Under the pieces are notes generated by a model that worked only from the letters and a program-made list of their open reading frames with translations, ran no database searches and was not told where the DNA came from. Below, in pieces: positions 52,571-62,289 of a stretch of 64,000 nucleotides of DNA (its first letter is position 1; the number at the start of each line of letters is the position of its first letter). The DNA is taken from the NCBI GenBank assembly GCA_910586835.1, contig CAJUJU010000008.1:1-64000 (forward strand), in the 5' to 3' direction. A program made the position numbers and the translations under genes. The stretch is from an uncultured Acetatifactor sp. Lineage in GTDB: Bacteria; Bacillota; Clostridia; Lachnospirales; Lachnospiraceae.

Positions 52571-53068
52571 TCAGATAACGTCGATTCTCTTAAAATATTT
52601 GATCAGAATATCCGCACAGTTCTCTGCGCCCAGGACAGAGGTATCCAGAATCATATGGTAATTATTCACGTCTCCCCAGAGTCTGCCGGTGTTGATGTTA
52701 TAATAAGCCGCGCGTTCCCTGTCGTTTTTTTCCAGAAGAGCCTTTGCGTCGTCGTGAGACAGCCCTTCCTTCTTCATGATCCGTTTGATCCGGTCCTCCT
52801 TGTCGGCACAGATATAAATATTGAATACATTTTGCCTGTCCTTCAGGATTTCCGAGGCGCAGCGCCCCAAAATAATACAGGAGTGCTCTGCCAGCTCCCT
52901 GATGACCTCCGCCTCATCGGAAAAATCATTCTCATGAAGCTCATTCTCAATATACGCCTTGTCATAAACCGGCAGATCAAGCTTTTCAGACAACTCCTTC
53001 GCAATCATGCTGGCCCCGGTGCCAAACCGACGGCTCATGGTAATCACAAGATTCATAATGGCAACCAT
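52571..53068 (-). CDS. Cytidylate-kinase-like protein
   Basis: 165 residues. MNLVITMSRRFGTGASMIAKE, YDKAYIENE, HSCIILGRCASEIL, FNIYICADKEDRIKR and YNINTGRLWGD fit the AAA_26/cytidylate-kinase-like family, common in Lachnospiraceae and of unproven substrate; the P-loop is degenerate (GTGASM). Start: ATG 53068 has AGGAA close upstream; ATG 53056 is nearer the usual family start but has no site at normal distance. Own promoter at 53129-53157. Confidence 0.85.
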   Translation of the reverse strand: MVAIMNLVITMSRRFGTGASMIAKELSEKLDLPVYDKAYIENELHENDFSDEAEVIRELAEHSCIILGRCASEILKDRQNVFNIYICADKEDRIKRIMKKEGLSHDDAKALLEKNDRERAAYYNINTGRLWGDVNNYHMILDTSVLGAENCADILIKYFKRIDVI

Positions 53069-53128
53069 ACCTTTCCTGTGCTCCGCAGGTTCCGTCCCCC
53101 CCCCAGGCACATTGTTTTCGGTACAGTT

Positions 53129-53157
53129 ATTCTACCATATTCCAAACCCTGTTACAA
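53129..53157 (-). promoter_or_regulatory. Promoter of the cytidylate-kinase-like gene
   Basis: Minus-strand TTGTAA (53152-53157), 17 bp, TAGAAT (53129-53134), 60 bp before the start. Confidence 0.65.
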
Positions 53158-53208
53158 GAAAATCCGCCCCTCCGCCGCTTCCAAATATAACATTCGGGCC
53201 CGCACTGC

Positions 53209-55452
53209 TCAAACATGCTTCCTCCGCTGTTCCAGACGGATCTCAATCTCCCGCCGGTTGCCCTCCTGGCCGTATATGGAAGTGATCTGAACCGTCACGC
53301 AATCCTCCTGTCTGGCGAGCCCGATAATGTATTCTCCTTCCTCCAGTTCCGGCGCAGCCACGGCATATCCCTCATAATCGTAGATCAGATCATCCTTTTC
53401 ATAAATCAAGGTATCCAGAATATCTGTGCCATGTTCTATCCCGGCCTGGCTGTCCCAGGACATACAGGATCCGTAAACATCCTCCTCCCAGGAGCCGTCC
53501 TCCGTATTGTAAAAACTGTAGGAGCCCACGCTGGGATTGATATGACCCTTCACAATCCACAGGCCGTTTACATAGCTGACTCCCGTAACCGCATTGATCA
53601 ACCCTTCCCGCTGTGCCAGGTCATACTCCGTACCGTCAATCACTACCTTCGTACCGCTGCCAACGGACAGCGTACTTGCTTCCTCCCGGCCCCTGTCAAA
53701 AAGTGCAGTGTACATTCCGTCCCTCACATAGACCAGATTACCCACCGTCCAGTCCACACTTTCCAGGCGGCCGGTGCCGCCGGCCAGCAAAGCCCCGAAC
53801 ATCTCCTCCATTGTCTCGCAGAACAGAGCCGAAGTGCTTTCTCCATCCCTGCCGTAAACAGAATATTCCAACTGACAGAGCTTTCCGCTCTCCGTCTCAA
53901 AGACATACCCCAAATCCCGGATTTCCGTCCTGAGGACTCCATCCTCCAGGGTTTCGGAACGAACCTCCTCCCTTCCAAAGGGATGCAGGTATACTGCGGT
54001 TCCGCCTTCAGCGGTATACACCTCGCAATATTGATCGCCCTGGGTTGCGTCACAGCCGATGGACTTCAAATCCAGGGATCCCAACATCCTGTTCAAAGTC
54101 TCCGAATACACATACAGGCCGAAATAATCGTGAAAAACCAGGATGTTATCATCCGCATAATCCAATATGGCGCCCTCTACTCCCAGAAGGGTATCCCGGG
54201 ACACATCCGGCCTGACACTCTCCATCTCCGTTCTCTTCACCGTCTGCACTTCTTCGGAATCCCTTCCGTCGGTTTCCGAACCCCCATTGCCGTCTTCTTT
54301 TCTGTCACTGTCTTCCATACCGGCGATTTCTCCGCCGTTCGCATTCTCACCGTTCCCGTCTGCCTCAGCCCCGGGACTTGTCAGCAGCACTGCCGCAAGC
54401 ACCGCAAGAAGCACCAATGCAAGGCCCGACACAAATGCCATGGGTTTTTTATATTTCATAATATTCCTGATCCTCCCTTCCGTGTTTCCCTCACTGAAAG
54501 CCAGCGGCGCGCCCGCAAGGTATCCTGCCCCGCAGGTCAGACGAAGCAGACTCTCCGCATATGCTCCCCTTTCTGTCGTACCCAGGCCTGCCAGAACCGC
54601 TTCGTCACAGGACATTTCCAGATCCCTGCTCAAAAACAGGAAACCAAGCCAGACGGCAGGATGAAACCAGTAGACACAGGCAATGACAAAAACAGTCATT
54701 TTTATGACGGGATCCCCGCTTCGGATGTGGGCCGTCTCATGAGCGATCACATGGCACAAATCCCTCTCCTCCATGGCTGAGGGAAGATAAATCCGGGGGG
54801 ACAAAAGGCCCATGACAAAGGGTGTACGGATTCCGTCCGAAAGATAGATTTGTACTGTCTTTCCAGACACGGCTCTCCGGCCGAAAGGAACGGGAATCCT
54901 GTTCTCAAGCCTTTTCAGCCTGACACTGCATCGAAGCCTTCTTTTCAGACACCCACAGGAAATCAGACTGTACAGCAGCAAAACCGCCATTCCGCCCAGC
55001 CACCCCGCAAACAGCGGCCCGGTCAGATCACCCAACCCCGTTTGTGTCTGTCTCCGCTCCCCTGTTTCCAGGATGCCTCCTTTCGAAGACTCCTCCTGCT
55101 TGCCGGCGCTTCCTTTCGGCGCCCCGAAGTCCGGTTTCTCCGTCCCCGGAACCGTCGGATTCCATATCTCTGAGCCCTCCGGGCCCCCACTCTGCTCCTG
55201 TTCTTCCGCCCTTTCCACTGAAAACATCTCCGGAAGCGCCGCTGCAATACTGCTGCCCTGGGGCATCATACCAAAGGCGCTTTCCAGCTGTACCGGCAGC
55301 AGCAGACGGATAAACAGAATGGCCCACAGACCGCAGACGTACCGTTTCGGAACCCTGCACAGAGAAAAAACACTTCTTGCCGCCATCACCACACTAAAGA
55401 TGATAACAGCCTGAATGCTGATATTCCACAAATGCATCAAAACAGCTTCCAT
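53209..55452 (-). CDS. BlaR1/MecR1-like M56 membrane metallopeptidase with a non-beta-lactamase sensor
   Basis: 747 residues. Membrane segments near 12-30, 40-55, 146-166, 252-272 and 338-359. Zinc peptidase motif HETAH (238-242) and LEMSCDEAVL (279-287). An acidic/Gly-rich insert occupies 79-140. The outer C-terminal part (about 360-747) is not the penicillin-binding domain of true BlaR1; it starts with an Asp/Glu/Gly-rich linker and looks like repeated beta strands (VFHDYFGLYVYSE, GTAVYLHPFGRE, YTALFDRGRE). On signal it probably cleaves the BlaI-type repressor encoded 5 nt upstream. Confidence 0.9.
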   Translation of the reverse strand: MEAVLMHLWNISIQAVIIFSVVMAARSVFSLCRVPKRYVCGLWAILFIRLLLPVQLESAFGMMPQGSSIAAALPEMFSVERAEEQEQSGGPEGSEIWNPTVPGTEKPDFGAPKGSAGKQEESSKGGILETGERRQTQTGLGDLTGPLFAGWLGGMAVLLLYSLISCGCLKRRLRCSVRLKRLENRIPVPFGRRAVSGKTVQIYLSDGIRTPFVMGLLSPRIYLPSAMEERDLCHVIAHETAHIRSGDPVIKMTVFVIACVYWFHPAVWLGFLFLSRDLEMSCDEAVLAGLGTTERGAYAESLLRLTCGAGYLAGAPLAFSEGNTEGRIRNIMKYKKPMAFVSGLALVLLAVLAAVLLTSPGAEADGNGENANGGEIAGMEDSDRKEDGNGGSETDGRDSEEVQTVKRTEMESVRPDVSRDTLLGVEGAILDYADDNILVFHDYFGLYVYSETLNRMLGSLDLKSIGCDATQGDQYCEVYTAEGGTAVYLHPFGREEVRSETLEDGVLRTEIRDLGYVFETESGKLCQLEYSVYGRDGESTSALFCETMEEMFGALLAGGTGRLESVDWTVGNLVYVRDGMYTALFDRGREEASTLSVGSGTKVVIDGTEYDLAQREGLINAVTGVSYVNGLWIVKGHINPSVGSYSFYNTEDGSWEEDVYGSCMSWDSQAGIEHGTDILDTLIYEKDDLIYDYEGYAVAAPELEEGEYIIGLARQEDCVTVQITSIYGQEGNRREIEIRLEQRRKHV

Positions 55453-55457
55453 TTTGT

Positions 55458-55814
55458 TTACCTGTTCTCCTCGATAATCTGTTTCAGTTTCCCGATCTCC
55501 TCCGGGCTCAGCTTTCTCCTGGAGGTAAAGGCCGTCAGAAAGCCCGGAAGCGATCCCTGGAAAGAACGCTCCACATAGGATTCGCTCTGTCTGGCATAAA
55601 ATTCATCCCTGGTCATCAGCGCCTTCACCGTTCCGTTCTGATTTTCAAAGATTCCTCTGCCGTTGAACTTCTTTAAAACCGTGTAGGTGGTAGTTCGCTT
55701 CCAGCCCAGCTCCTCCTGACACAGCTTTACCAGTTCCCCTGTAGACAACGGCTCCCTGCTCCAGACCAACTCCGCAAATCTGCCCTCCACAAGTCCCAGT
55801 GAATAATCTTCCAT
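55458..55814 (-). CDS. BlaI/MecI-type repressor
   Basis: 118 residues, winged HTH (LSTGELVKLCQEELGWKRTTTYTVLKK) and C-terminal dimerisation helices (FLTAFTSRRKLSPEEIGKL). Represses its own operon until cleaved by the M56 peptidase. GGAGG-AAAAGGAG precedes the ATG. Two palindromes overlap the promoter. The cleavage site usual in BlaI (Asn-Phe) cannot be placed with confidence. Confidence 0.92.
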   Translation of the reverse strand: MEDYSLGLVEGRFAELVWSREPLSTGELVKLCQEELGWKRTTTYTVLKKFNGRGIFENQNGTVKALMTRDEFYARQSESYVERSFQGSLPGFLTAFTSRRKLSPEEIGKLKQIIEENR

Positions 55815-55945
55815 CTCCTTTTCCTCCGCACCGCTTTTCGATCCATTCTCCCACAGCCTTTTCGCATTCTTTCCCGGCCACGACGTAATTTCCTGTTATG
55901 GTCAGGGTGTCATAAGCCCTGACATGAAAAAATGCCGACATGATT

Positions 55946-55982
55946 GTCTATCTTATATAGACATAGTCTATCATGTGTAGAC
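55946..55982. promoter_or_regulatory. Two palindromic operators for the BlaI-type repressor
   Basis: gtctat-cttat-atagac at 55946-55962 (perfect) and gtcta-tcatgtg-tagac at 55966-55982, centres 20 bp apart, i.e. about two helix turns on one face. They cover the -10 and spacer of the blaI-like promoter. Confidence 0.8.
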
Positions 55983-55993
55983 AGTGTTGTCAA
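55965..55993 (-). promoter_or_regulatory. Promoter of the blaI/blaR1-like operon
   Basis: Minus-strand TTGACA (55988-55993, perfect), 17 bp, TAGACT (55965-55970), 150 bp before the start, overlapped by both operators. The 319-nt gap also holds the ABC gene terminator; nothing else is seen. Confidence 0.75.
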
Positions 55994-56068
55994 CAGCGTA
56001 TTTTCAGGACAAACTGTTTTTTCACCGGGCAGGGCGTATCGCCGCAGCCGCGGGTCTGTCCTACCGAC

Positions 56069-56095
56069 AAAAAGGCGCCGGAAAATTCCGACGCC
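56069..56095 (-). terminator. Terminator of the ABC exporter gene
   Basis: Minus strand: GGCGtCGGAA-ttt-TCCGgCGCC-like hairpin followed by TTTTT, 40 nt after the stop codon. Confidence 0.75.
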
Positions 56096-56133
56096 CCTGC
56101 TCACTGTTTTGGTCCATATGCGGCTGCCCGCTG

Positions 56134-57894
56134 TTACTTCATCTCATTTGCCATCTGGTACAGATTATAATAGATCCCCTTTTGCTCCATCAGCTGCTCA
56201 TGGTTTCCTTCCTCGGTAATCCCCTCCTCCGTCAGCACCATGATCCTGTCGGAGTTGCGGATCGTAGAGAGACGATGCGCAACCGTCAGCGTAGTACGCC
56301 CCTCCGAAAGGGCGGCCAGTGACTTTGCCACCGCGTACTCGCTCTCGTTATCCAACGCGGAGGTGGCCTCGTCCAGAATGATGATAGGAGAATCCTTCAG
56401 AAAAACTCTGGCAATGCTGATGCGCTGCTTCTGTCCGCCGGAAAGCTTGACCCCCCGTTCCCCGATATAGGTATTGTAGCCGTCCTTCAGCTCCATGATA
56501 AACTCATGGGCTCCGGCCCGCTTCGCCGCCTCCGTTACCTCCTCCATGGTTGCCCCGATTTTGCCGTAGACAATATTTTCAAAGACCGTTCCGGAAAACA
56601 GATAAACGTCCTGCTGTACCACGCCAATGTTACGCCGCAGGCTCTTCAGTGTCAGCTCCCGGATATTTTTCCCGTCAATGAAGATTTTTCCTTCCGTCAC
56701 ATCATAAAATCTGGGGATCAGATTGCAAAGCGTGGTCTTTCCTCCCCCGGAAGGTCCCACCAGCGCCACCTTTTCCCCCGGCCGGATATTCAGATTCAGA
56801 TGACGGAACACCTGATTATGGTCATCCGGGTATTCAAAGCTCACATCCTCAAATACAATATTTCCTTCCGGATTCTCCAGGGCCACTGCACCCGGCTCGT
56901 CAAAAATGTCGATATCTGCGTCAATAATCTCCAGAAACCGCTCAATTCCGGTCATTCCTCTCTGGAACTGTTCCGCAAACTCTATAATACGCCGGATCGT
57001 GGCTATAAATGTAGTCACATACATTATGTACGCCACCAGGTCGCTGGGATTGATGGAGCCGTTTATTACAAACAGTCCTCCCACTACCACCGTAGACAGG
57101 TACATGATGCCGTCAAACAGTCTGGTGGAGCAGTGAAACAGACCCATATACCGATAGCCCCGCTTTTTGATCTGAAACAGCTTACGGTTGTCCTGCTCGA
57201 ATTTTTCGTTTTCCACATCCTCGTTTGCAAAGGCCTTCACCACCTTCTGCCCCAGCAGGCTGTCCTCAATCCTGGCGTTCAGTTCCCCGATCTGTACCCG
57301 CTGCTGCTTGAACAGTGCCCGAAGTCTCAGATTCAGTCTTCCGCAGACCCCCGTCATCACAGGTATGATGCAGAAAATAATTACTGTCAGCGGTACATTT
57401 ATGGAACAGAGGATGACAAAGGAAGCCACCCCCTTGATGCCGGCGATAAAAAATTCCTCGGGACAATGGTGGGCAAACTCTGTGACGTCAAACAGATCGT
57501 TGGTGATGCGGCCCATGATCTGTCCCACCTTGGTATTGTTGTAATATGTGTTGGAGAGCTGCTGAAGGTGGGCGTATGCGTCCCGGCGCATGTCCGTCTC
57601 CATATCCACACCCATCACATGCCCCGTATAAGACATGTAATAGTAAGCCGCCACATCGATCAGCCGCAGCACCAGGTACAGCAGTCCCAGCCTGGCGATA
57701 ACTCCCACCGTCAGCAGCGCGATATCCTGAGTGGCCTGATTCGTAATATATCGAATGATCAGGGGCAGCACGATCTCGCAGACCGTAGTCAGCGCCGCAC
57801 AGAACAGATCCATGCACAGCACCTTCGCGTGTCTCTTGTAATAAGGAAGAAATCTTCGGATCAGCTGACCTGACGTATACTTTCTTTCACTCAT
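56134..57894 (-). CDS. ABC exporter, fused permease and ATPase
   Basis: 586 residues. Six-helix permease (about 1-310) and ATPase (about 335-586): Walker A VGPSGGGKTTL, Q-loop VVQQDVYLFSG, signature LSGGQKQRISIAR, Walker B IIILDEATSAL, H-loop VAHRLST. Multidrug/lipid exporter (MsbA/LmrA-like) probably working as a homodimer because no partner is adjacent. Start MSERKYTSG. Candidate promoter at 57958-57986. Confidence 0.95.
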   Translation of the reverse strand: MSERKYTSGQLIRRFLPYYKRHAKVLCMDLFCAALTTVCEIVLPLIIRYITNQATQDIALLTVGVIARLGLLYLVLRLIDVAAYYYMSYTGHVMGVDMETDMRRDAYAHLQQLSNTYYNNTKVGQIMGRITNDLFDVTEFAHHCPEEFFIAGIKGVASFVILCSINVPLTVIIFCIIPVMTGVCGRLNLRLRALFKQQRVQIGELNARIEDSLLGQKVVKAFANEDVENEKFEQDNRKLFQIKKRGYRYMGLFHCSTRLFDGIMYLSTVVVGGLFVINGSINPSDLVAYIMYVTTFIATIRRIIEFAEQFQRGMTGIERFLEIIDADIDIFDEPGAVALENPEGNIVFEDVSFEYPDDHNQVFRHLNLNIRPGEKVALVGPSGGGKTTLCNLIPRFYDVTEGKIFIDGKNIRELTLKSLRRNIGVVQQDVYLFSGTVFENIVYGKIGATMEEVTEAAKRAGAHEFIMELKDGYNTYIGERGVKLSGGQKQRISIARVFLKDSPIIILDEATSALDNESEYAVAKSLAALSEGRTTLTVAHRLSTIRNSDRIMVLTEEGITEEGNHEQLMEQKGIYYNLYQMANEMK

Positions 57895-57957
57895 TTTCTT
57901 TTTCCTTTTCCCTGTTGTCCTGTTCTTTTTGGCAATAATGAACGTACTGCCGCTGTT

Positions 57958-57986
57958 ATTTTATCAAAAAATGTGAAAAAAGTAAA
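57958..57986 (-). promoter_or_regulatory. Candidate promoter of the ABC exporter
   Basis: Minus-strand TTTACT (57981-57986), 17 bp, TAAAAT (57958-57963), 65 bp before the start. Confidence 0.4.
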
Positions 57987-58084
57987 ATTTTTATTTCACA
58001 ATATTGTAAAGTGTGGTATTCTATGAAGAGAAAAAAAATTTTTTCATCAGGAATACAAAGAAAAAATTGGAGAAGAGGTATGAT

Positions 58085-59782
58085 ATGGTGAAATGGAATG
58101 AAATGCGTATCAGAAAACGATTGGTAAGTGCCTTCTCGGTTATTGTAGCCATTTTCTCGGTGGTCAGCGTAATTGTGGTGATTACACTGGTAACCATGGT
58201 GCTTCAGTACACAAAGGTACTTGATTATTATGCGTTCCCTCAGGGGAATATCGGCCGGCTGATGAATGCCAGCGCAGAAGTTCGAAGCAATACCCGTGCC
58301 ATCATCGGATATTCGGACACAACTCAGGTCGCCTCTCTGACAAGCAAGCACGAAAACAGAGTAAAGGAATTCGAGACCTATCTGGAAATTGTTCGTCCCA
58401 CAATGATATCTGCAGAAGGCAAGCAGTACATATCCGAGATTGACAGAGCCTGGAAGGCATACATAACAAAGGATAACGAACTGCTTGAGCTGGCCGCCTC
58501 CGGAACCGAGGAAGCCCGACTCGAGGCACAGGGGAAAATGACCACCGAGGCCGAGCCTCTTTATACGGCTCTGGACGAGGCGCTGATGAAGCTGATGGAG
58601 CTCAACGTCGAAAAGGGAGACTCCACCGAAGCCGCTTTGACCAGCCTGGCAATCATCATGGTTATAGCTTTGATTGCCGTTGTTATCGTAGCCATTATAA
58701 TCTGTCTGCGGATTGCAAATTATATTGCAAGAGGCATTGAAGATCCTTTGAAGAATCTGGGAGAACGCCTTTCCACCTTCTCACGGGGAGATCTGGATTC
58801 ACCTTTCCCCGTTACAGACAGCCAGGACGAGATATCCGATATGATCGATGAAGCCCATGACATGGCTACCACCCTTCAGCATATCATCGGTGACATGAAT
58901 CAGCTGCTGGACGGAATGGCACAGGGAGACTTTACCGTAACGACCAAAAAGGGAGAGCACTATGTGGGCCAGTTTGAGCATCTGCTCAACGGCATGAGAT
59001 CCACCATCGAGACAATGTCCGGTACATTGACAGGCATCCACGAGGCGGTTCAGCAGGTAAATGCCGGCTCCGACAACCTCAGCCAGGCATCTCAGACTCT
59101 GGCCGAGGGCGCTACCGACCAGGCTGCATCCGTAGAGCAGATGCAGGCCACAGTCATTACCATCACGGAAGGCATCAATTCCACAGCTACAAAGCTGAAG
59201 GATGCATATGACAACGCAAACAGATATTCCGAGCTGGCCGAGGGAAGCCGTGACAATATGGCGGCACTGATGGAATCCATGGTTCGTATCAGCGAGGCTT
59301 CTCAGCAAATCGGACATGTTATCTCCGAAATTGAAGACATCGCAAACCAGACCAACCTTCTGTCCCTGAACGCTTCCATCGAGGCAGCGAGAGCCGGCGA
59401 GGTAGGACGAGGATTCGCGGTAGTGGCAGACCAGATTCGTGCACTGGCAGAACAGAGTGCAAAATCCGTTATCGACTCCAGAACATTACTGGAGGATGCC
59501 CTGCATGAAGTGGCAGAAGGAAATAGTGTGGCTCAGCGTACCTCCGATTCCCTGCAGGAAGTGATCAACGGAATGGGTGAAATCGCTGAAACCTCCAAGG
59601 AGCTGAGCACTGTTGCAGCAGATCAGGCACTTGCCATGGAGCAGGCAAACGAAGGAATCAGCAGAATTTCCGAAATTGTACAGTCCAATGCCGCTACGGC
59701 AGAGGAAACCTCTGCAACCAGCGAGGAGCTGGCAGCAGAAGCAGCCTGCATGAACGAACTGGTAGCAAGATTTAAGCTCTAA
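58085..59782 (+). CDS. Methyl-accepting chemotaxis protein
   Basis: 565 residues. Membrane segment about 13-37, four-helix-bundle sensor (about 40-190, DUF3329/4HB_MCP-like), second span 187-210, HAMP about 212-300, coiled-coil signalling domain with tip IANQTNLLSLNASIEAARAGE and GRGFAVVADQIRALAEQSA. Start MVKWNEMRIR chosen for GAGG 6 nt upstream; an ATG at 58013 lacks a site. Senses an unknown ligand and controls CheA; implies a motile organism or one with a chemosensory pathway. Single-gene transcript. Confidence 0.94.
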   Translation: MVKWNEMRIRKRLVSAFSVIVAIFSVVSVIVVITLVTMVLQYTKVLDYYAFPQGNIGRLMNASAEVRSNTRAIIGYSDTTQVASLTSKHENRVKEFETYLEIVRPTMISAEGKQYISEIDRAWKAYITKDNELLELAASGTEEARLEAQGKMTTEAEPLYTALDEALMKLMELNVEKGDSTEAALTSLAIIMVIALIAVVIVAIIICLRIANYIARGIEDPLKNLGERLSTFSRGDLDSPFPVTDSQDEISDMIDEAHDMATTLQHIIGDMNQLLDGMAQGDFTVTTKKGEHYVGQFEHLLNGMRSTIETMSGTLTGIHEAVQQVNAGSDNLSQASQTLAEGATDQAASVEQMQATVITITEGINSTATKLKDAYDNANRYSELAEGSRDNMAALMESMVRISEASQQIGHVISEIEDIANQTNLLSLNASIEAARAGEVGRGFAVVADQIRALAEQSAKSVIDSRTLLEDALHEVAEGNSVAQRTSDSLQEVINGMGEIAETSKELSTVAADQALAMEQANEGISRISEIVQSNAATAEETSATSEELAAEAACMNELVARFKL

Positions 59783-59806
59783 TGCGAAACAGATCATAAA
59801 ACACAC

Positions 59807-59846
59807 AGAAGCCGCTCCCTGAATAAGGAGAGCGGCTTCTTTTTAT
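59807..59846 (+). terminator. Terminator of the chemotaxis gene
   Basis: Stem agaagccgctc / gagcggcttct with a 12-nt loop, followed by TTTTTAT. 25 nt after the stop. Confidence 0.85.
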
Positions 59847-59878
59847 CTTACCACTGACATATCCTCATTTCCTTTTCC

Positions 59879-62173
59879 TCAAAAACACCGCGGCCCATAC
59901 CGTCTCCTGTCCAATATCTTCAAATACTCATACCTGTCGTTGACTTCCCGGTAATGCTCCAGCGTTGTCCGCTCTCCGTCCACCTGATATTCCGTCACAT
60001 CCCATGCTTTCAGGACAGTTTCCTTTGTATGAGGTACGTTGTCCTCATCATAAAACAGGGAAGCATTTTCCAGAAGCTCTTCCTCCGAGTAATCTTCTAT
60101 ATCACATGTGATAACGAGACAGTCTACAAACACTTTCATTCCATCTCCCAAGGACTCAAGGACACACATGTCATACCCACAGTATCCGCCGTAACCATCA
60201 TACAGATTGTTTTCCAGCCCCAGTCTCCTTTTGCCCTCCTCCTTATCATACAGGAAGCAGGCACTTCCCCCCTGCCAAAAAGTACCTTCCTTTGTCTTTA
60301 TCTTCAGTTTCTCCACCTTGCCGTCTCTGAGTGAAAAAAAGCCGTCATACCCGTCAGAAAATCTCTCATACTCCGCAAACCATGTACAGAGATACAGAAT
60401 CGGCTCCTCCATTCCTTCTATTCGATACAGTTTTCCGAATTTCTGAAATACCGGAAACTCCCCCAGATCTGTCTCTTCCTCTATTTCCACGGCAAAGGAA
60501 CCGTTTCTGATAAAATCTTCATATGCTCCCGCCCGGGGAGTCAGATAATTTCCAAAAAGTAAATCCCCCACCCCATTTTCCGTCACCTCCTCCGGTATGA
60601 CCAGAATCGTTTGACCGCTGTCCTCACAGCTCTGCACCATTCGAAGAATAGAGGTTGTTCCATATACATTATGCCATATATCACAATAGACGGAAGGAAT
60701 CACCTGATTTCCCGCTTCATCCAAATAACCATATCTGCAGTTCTCTCTGATCAGATATCCCTTTCCGCATTCCGCAATACTGTCATACAACCCTGATTTA
60801 AACAGTTTCCTGTCGCTGTCATACAACGCCGTCAGCTCCCCTGTGCTGAAAGAAATGGAGCCGTTTTGGTACAGCTCAACGTCATCATATTTTACAGGAA
60901 GCTCTAGCTCTCCGTTCCTGCGAACCGCTCCATATTTATCACCTATTTTAACAACTGCCAGATCACCCTGAAAATGGTATATATAGCTATATTCGGGCGG
61001 TATCTCCAGAAACGTGCCTTCCTCCGTAAAGGAAAAATATCCGCAGCCGCCCCGAGCTCCGCCATACAGCTGTCCTTCCCCGTAAAATACCCTCAGTCCC
61101 CCTGATCCGCTGTCGTCGTAGGAAATGGAATAGTACTCACAGGGAATCTTCTCTTCTCCCTCATAGTCAATCACTCCGAAAAAAGCACGCTTTTTTACAA
61201 TAACCAAGTCGTGATCGGGAATGGGATCTACATATTTGTACTCCGGCTGCAAAAGCAGGTTTCCCTCTCCATCCAACAGACCATACCCATCTTCCCGGCT
61301 GACCACAAGCATTCCGTCCTCTATTGTAATCCAATCCCAGCCTTCCGTCAGGCGCCTCCCGCTCTCCTTGTCAAAGCAGTACATCTTCCCGTCTTTTTGC
61401 ACCCTGATAAATCCGTCCGCGACATCGATCCAGTCATATTCCGGAGCCAGTACCTGCCCTCCGTCTCGCCCGATCAGGCCGTATTTGCCATTTTGTACCA
61501 CCATGGCCAGACCGTTTTGAAACTGTCCTGCATCCTCATAGATCGGTTCCACTACAATTTTGCCATTTTTATCCAGATACCCGTACAGGCCGTCTATACT
61601 GAAATAGGCCAGGCCCTCCCGGAAGATGCTGACACTGTCGCACTCCGGCCGCAGCACTACATTTCCCTCATAATCCAGGAATCCGTAATCCTCCCCCAGA
61701 CAAAAATAGGCCAGGCCCTCCGAAAAGGAAGACGCCTGGTCATAGAGAAAGGGAATTTTGGTCCTTCCGTCTCTTCCGATAAACCCATATTTCCCATGAT
61801 GTGACACGCAGGCAAGCCCCTCCGAAAAAGGGGCTGCCTGGTCATAGAGAAAAGGAGTGATTTCCTCTCCGTCTGCGGATAAAAAACCGTAGCGGGAACC
61901 GTTATAAATGCAATAACAATCCTCCGAATACATCACCATATCTGCCTGCGCTTCCTTGGGAAGCTCCGCTACCCTGGGCCAGGAGACCTGCTGTTCCTCC
62001 CATGGATTCTCTCCCTCCCGGGCCTTTTTTTCCGGTTTCTCTCCCCGGGATAACTCCTCACTGTCGTCCTGTGCCCGGGCAGGCAGATCTGTTCCTCTGC
62101 GGGCTATCAGAGGTAACAGAGGAGTAAAGGAAAGTACAATCAAATAGAAAATGATACGTCTGATCACCATCAT
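59879..62173 (-). CDS. WG-repeat (beta-propeller-like) exported protein
   Basis: 764 residues. N-terminal hydrophobic anchor or signal (IIFYLIVLSFTPLLPLIA), acidic linker, then WG-type repeats of about 45 residues (YGFLSADGEEITPFLYDQA, KYGFIGRDGRTKIPFLYDQ, YGYLDKNGKIVVEPIYEDA, KYGLIGRDGGQVLAPEYD) to about residue 500, and a unique C-terminal third. WG repeats bind partners outside the cell; role unknown. ATG 62173 is preferred (GAGGGGG 10 nt upstream); TTG 62182 is also possible. Follows the glycoside hydrolase gene by 116 nt. Confidence 0.88.
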   Translation of the reverse strand: MMVIRRIIFYLIVLSFTPLLPLIARRGTDLPARAQDDSEELSRGEKPEKKAREGENPWEEQQVSWPRVAELPKEAQADMVMYSEDCYCIYNGSRYGFLSADGEEITPFLYDQAAPFSEGLACVSHHGKYGFIGRDGRTKIPFLYDQASSFSEGLAYFCLGEDYGFLDYEGNVVLRPECDSVSIFREGLAYFSIDGLYGYLDKNGKIVVEPIYEDAGQFQNGLAMVVQNGKYGLIGRDGGQVLAPEYDWIDVADGFIRVQKDGKMYCFDKESGRRLTEGWDWITIEDGMLVVSREDGYGLLDGEGNLLLQPEYKYVDPIPDHDLVIVKKRAFFGVIDYEGEEKIPCEYYSISYDDSGSGGLRVFYGEGQLYGGARGGCGYFSFTEEGTFLEIPPEYSYIYHFQGDLAVVKIGDKYGAVRRNGELELPVKYDDVELYQNGSISFSTGELTALYDSDRKLFKSGLYDSIAECGKGYLIRENCRYGYLDEAGNQVIPSVYCDIWHNVYGTTSILRMVQSCEDSGQTILVIPEEVTENGVGDLLFGNYLTPRAGAYEDFIRNGSFAVEIEEETDLGEFPVFQKFGKLYRIEGMEEPILYLCTWFAEYERFSDGYDGFFSLRDGKVEKLKIKTKEGTFWQGGSACFLYDKEEGKRRLGLENNLYDGYGGYCGYDMCVLESLGDGMKVFVDCLVITCDIEDYSEEELLENASLFYDEDNVPHTKETVLKAWDVTEYQVDGERTTLEHYREVNDRYEYLKILDRRRYGPRCF

Positions 62174-62289
62174 AAACTGCAAGCCCCCTCAACAGCCTGC
62201 GGAAGTCTTTCTCCCGCAGGAGCTGTCTTCATTATAAAGAGGCCATGCATCAAATCTGCATCGGTCTGCCCGGGCAGCATCCCGTCCGA

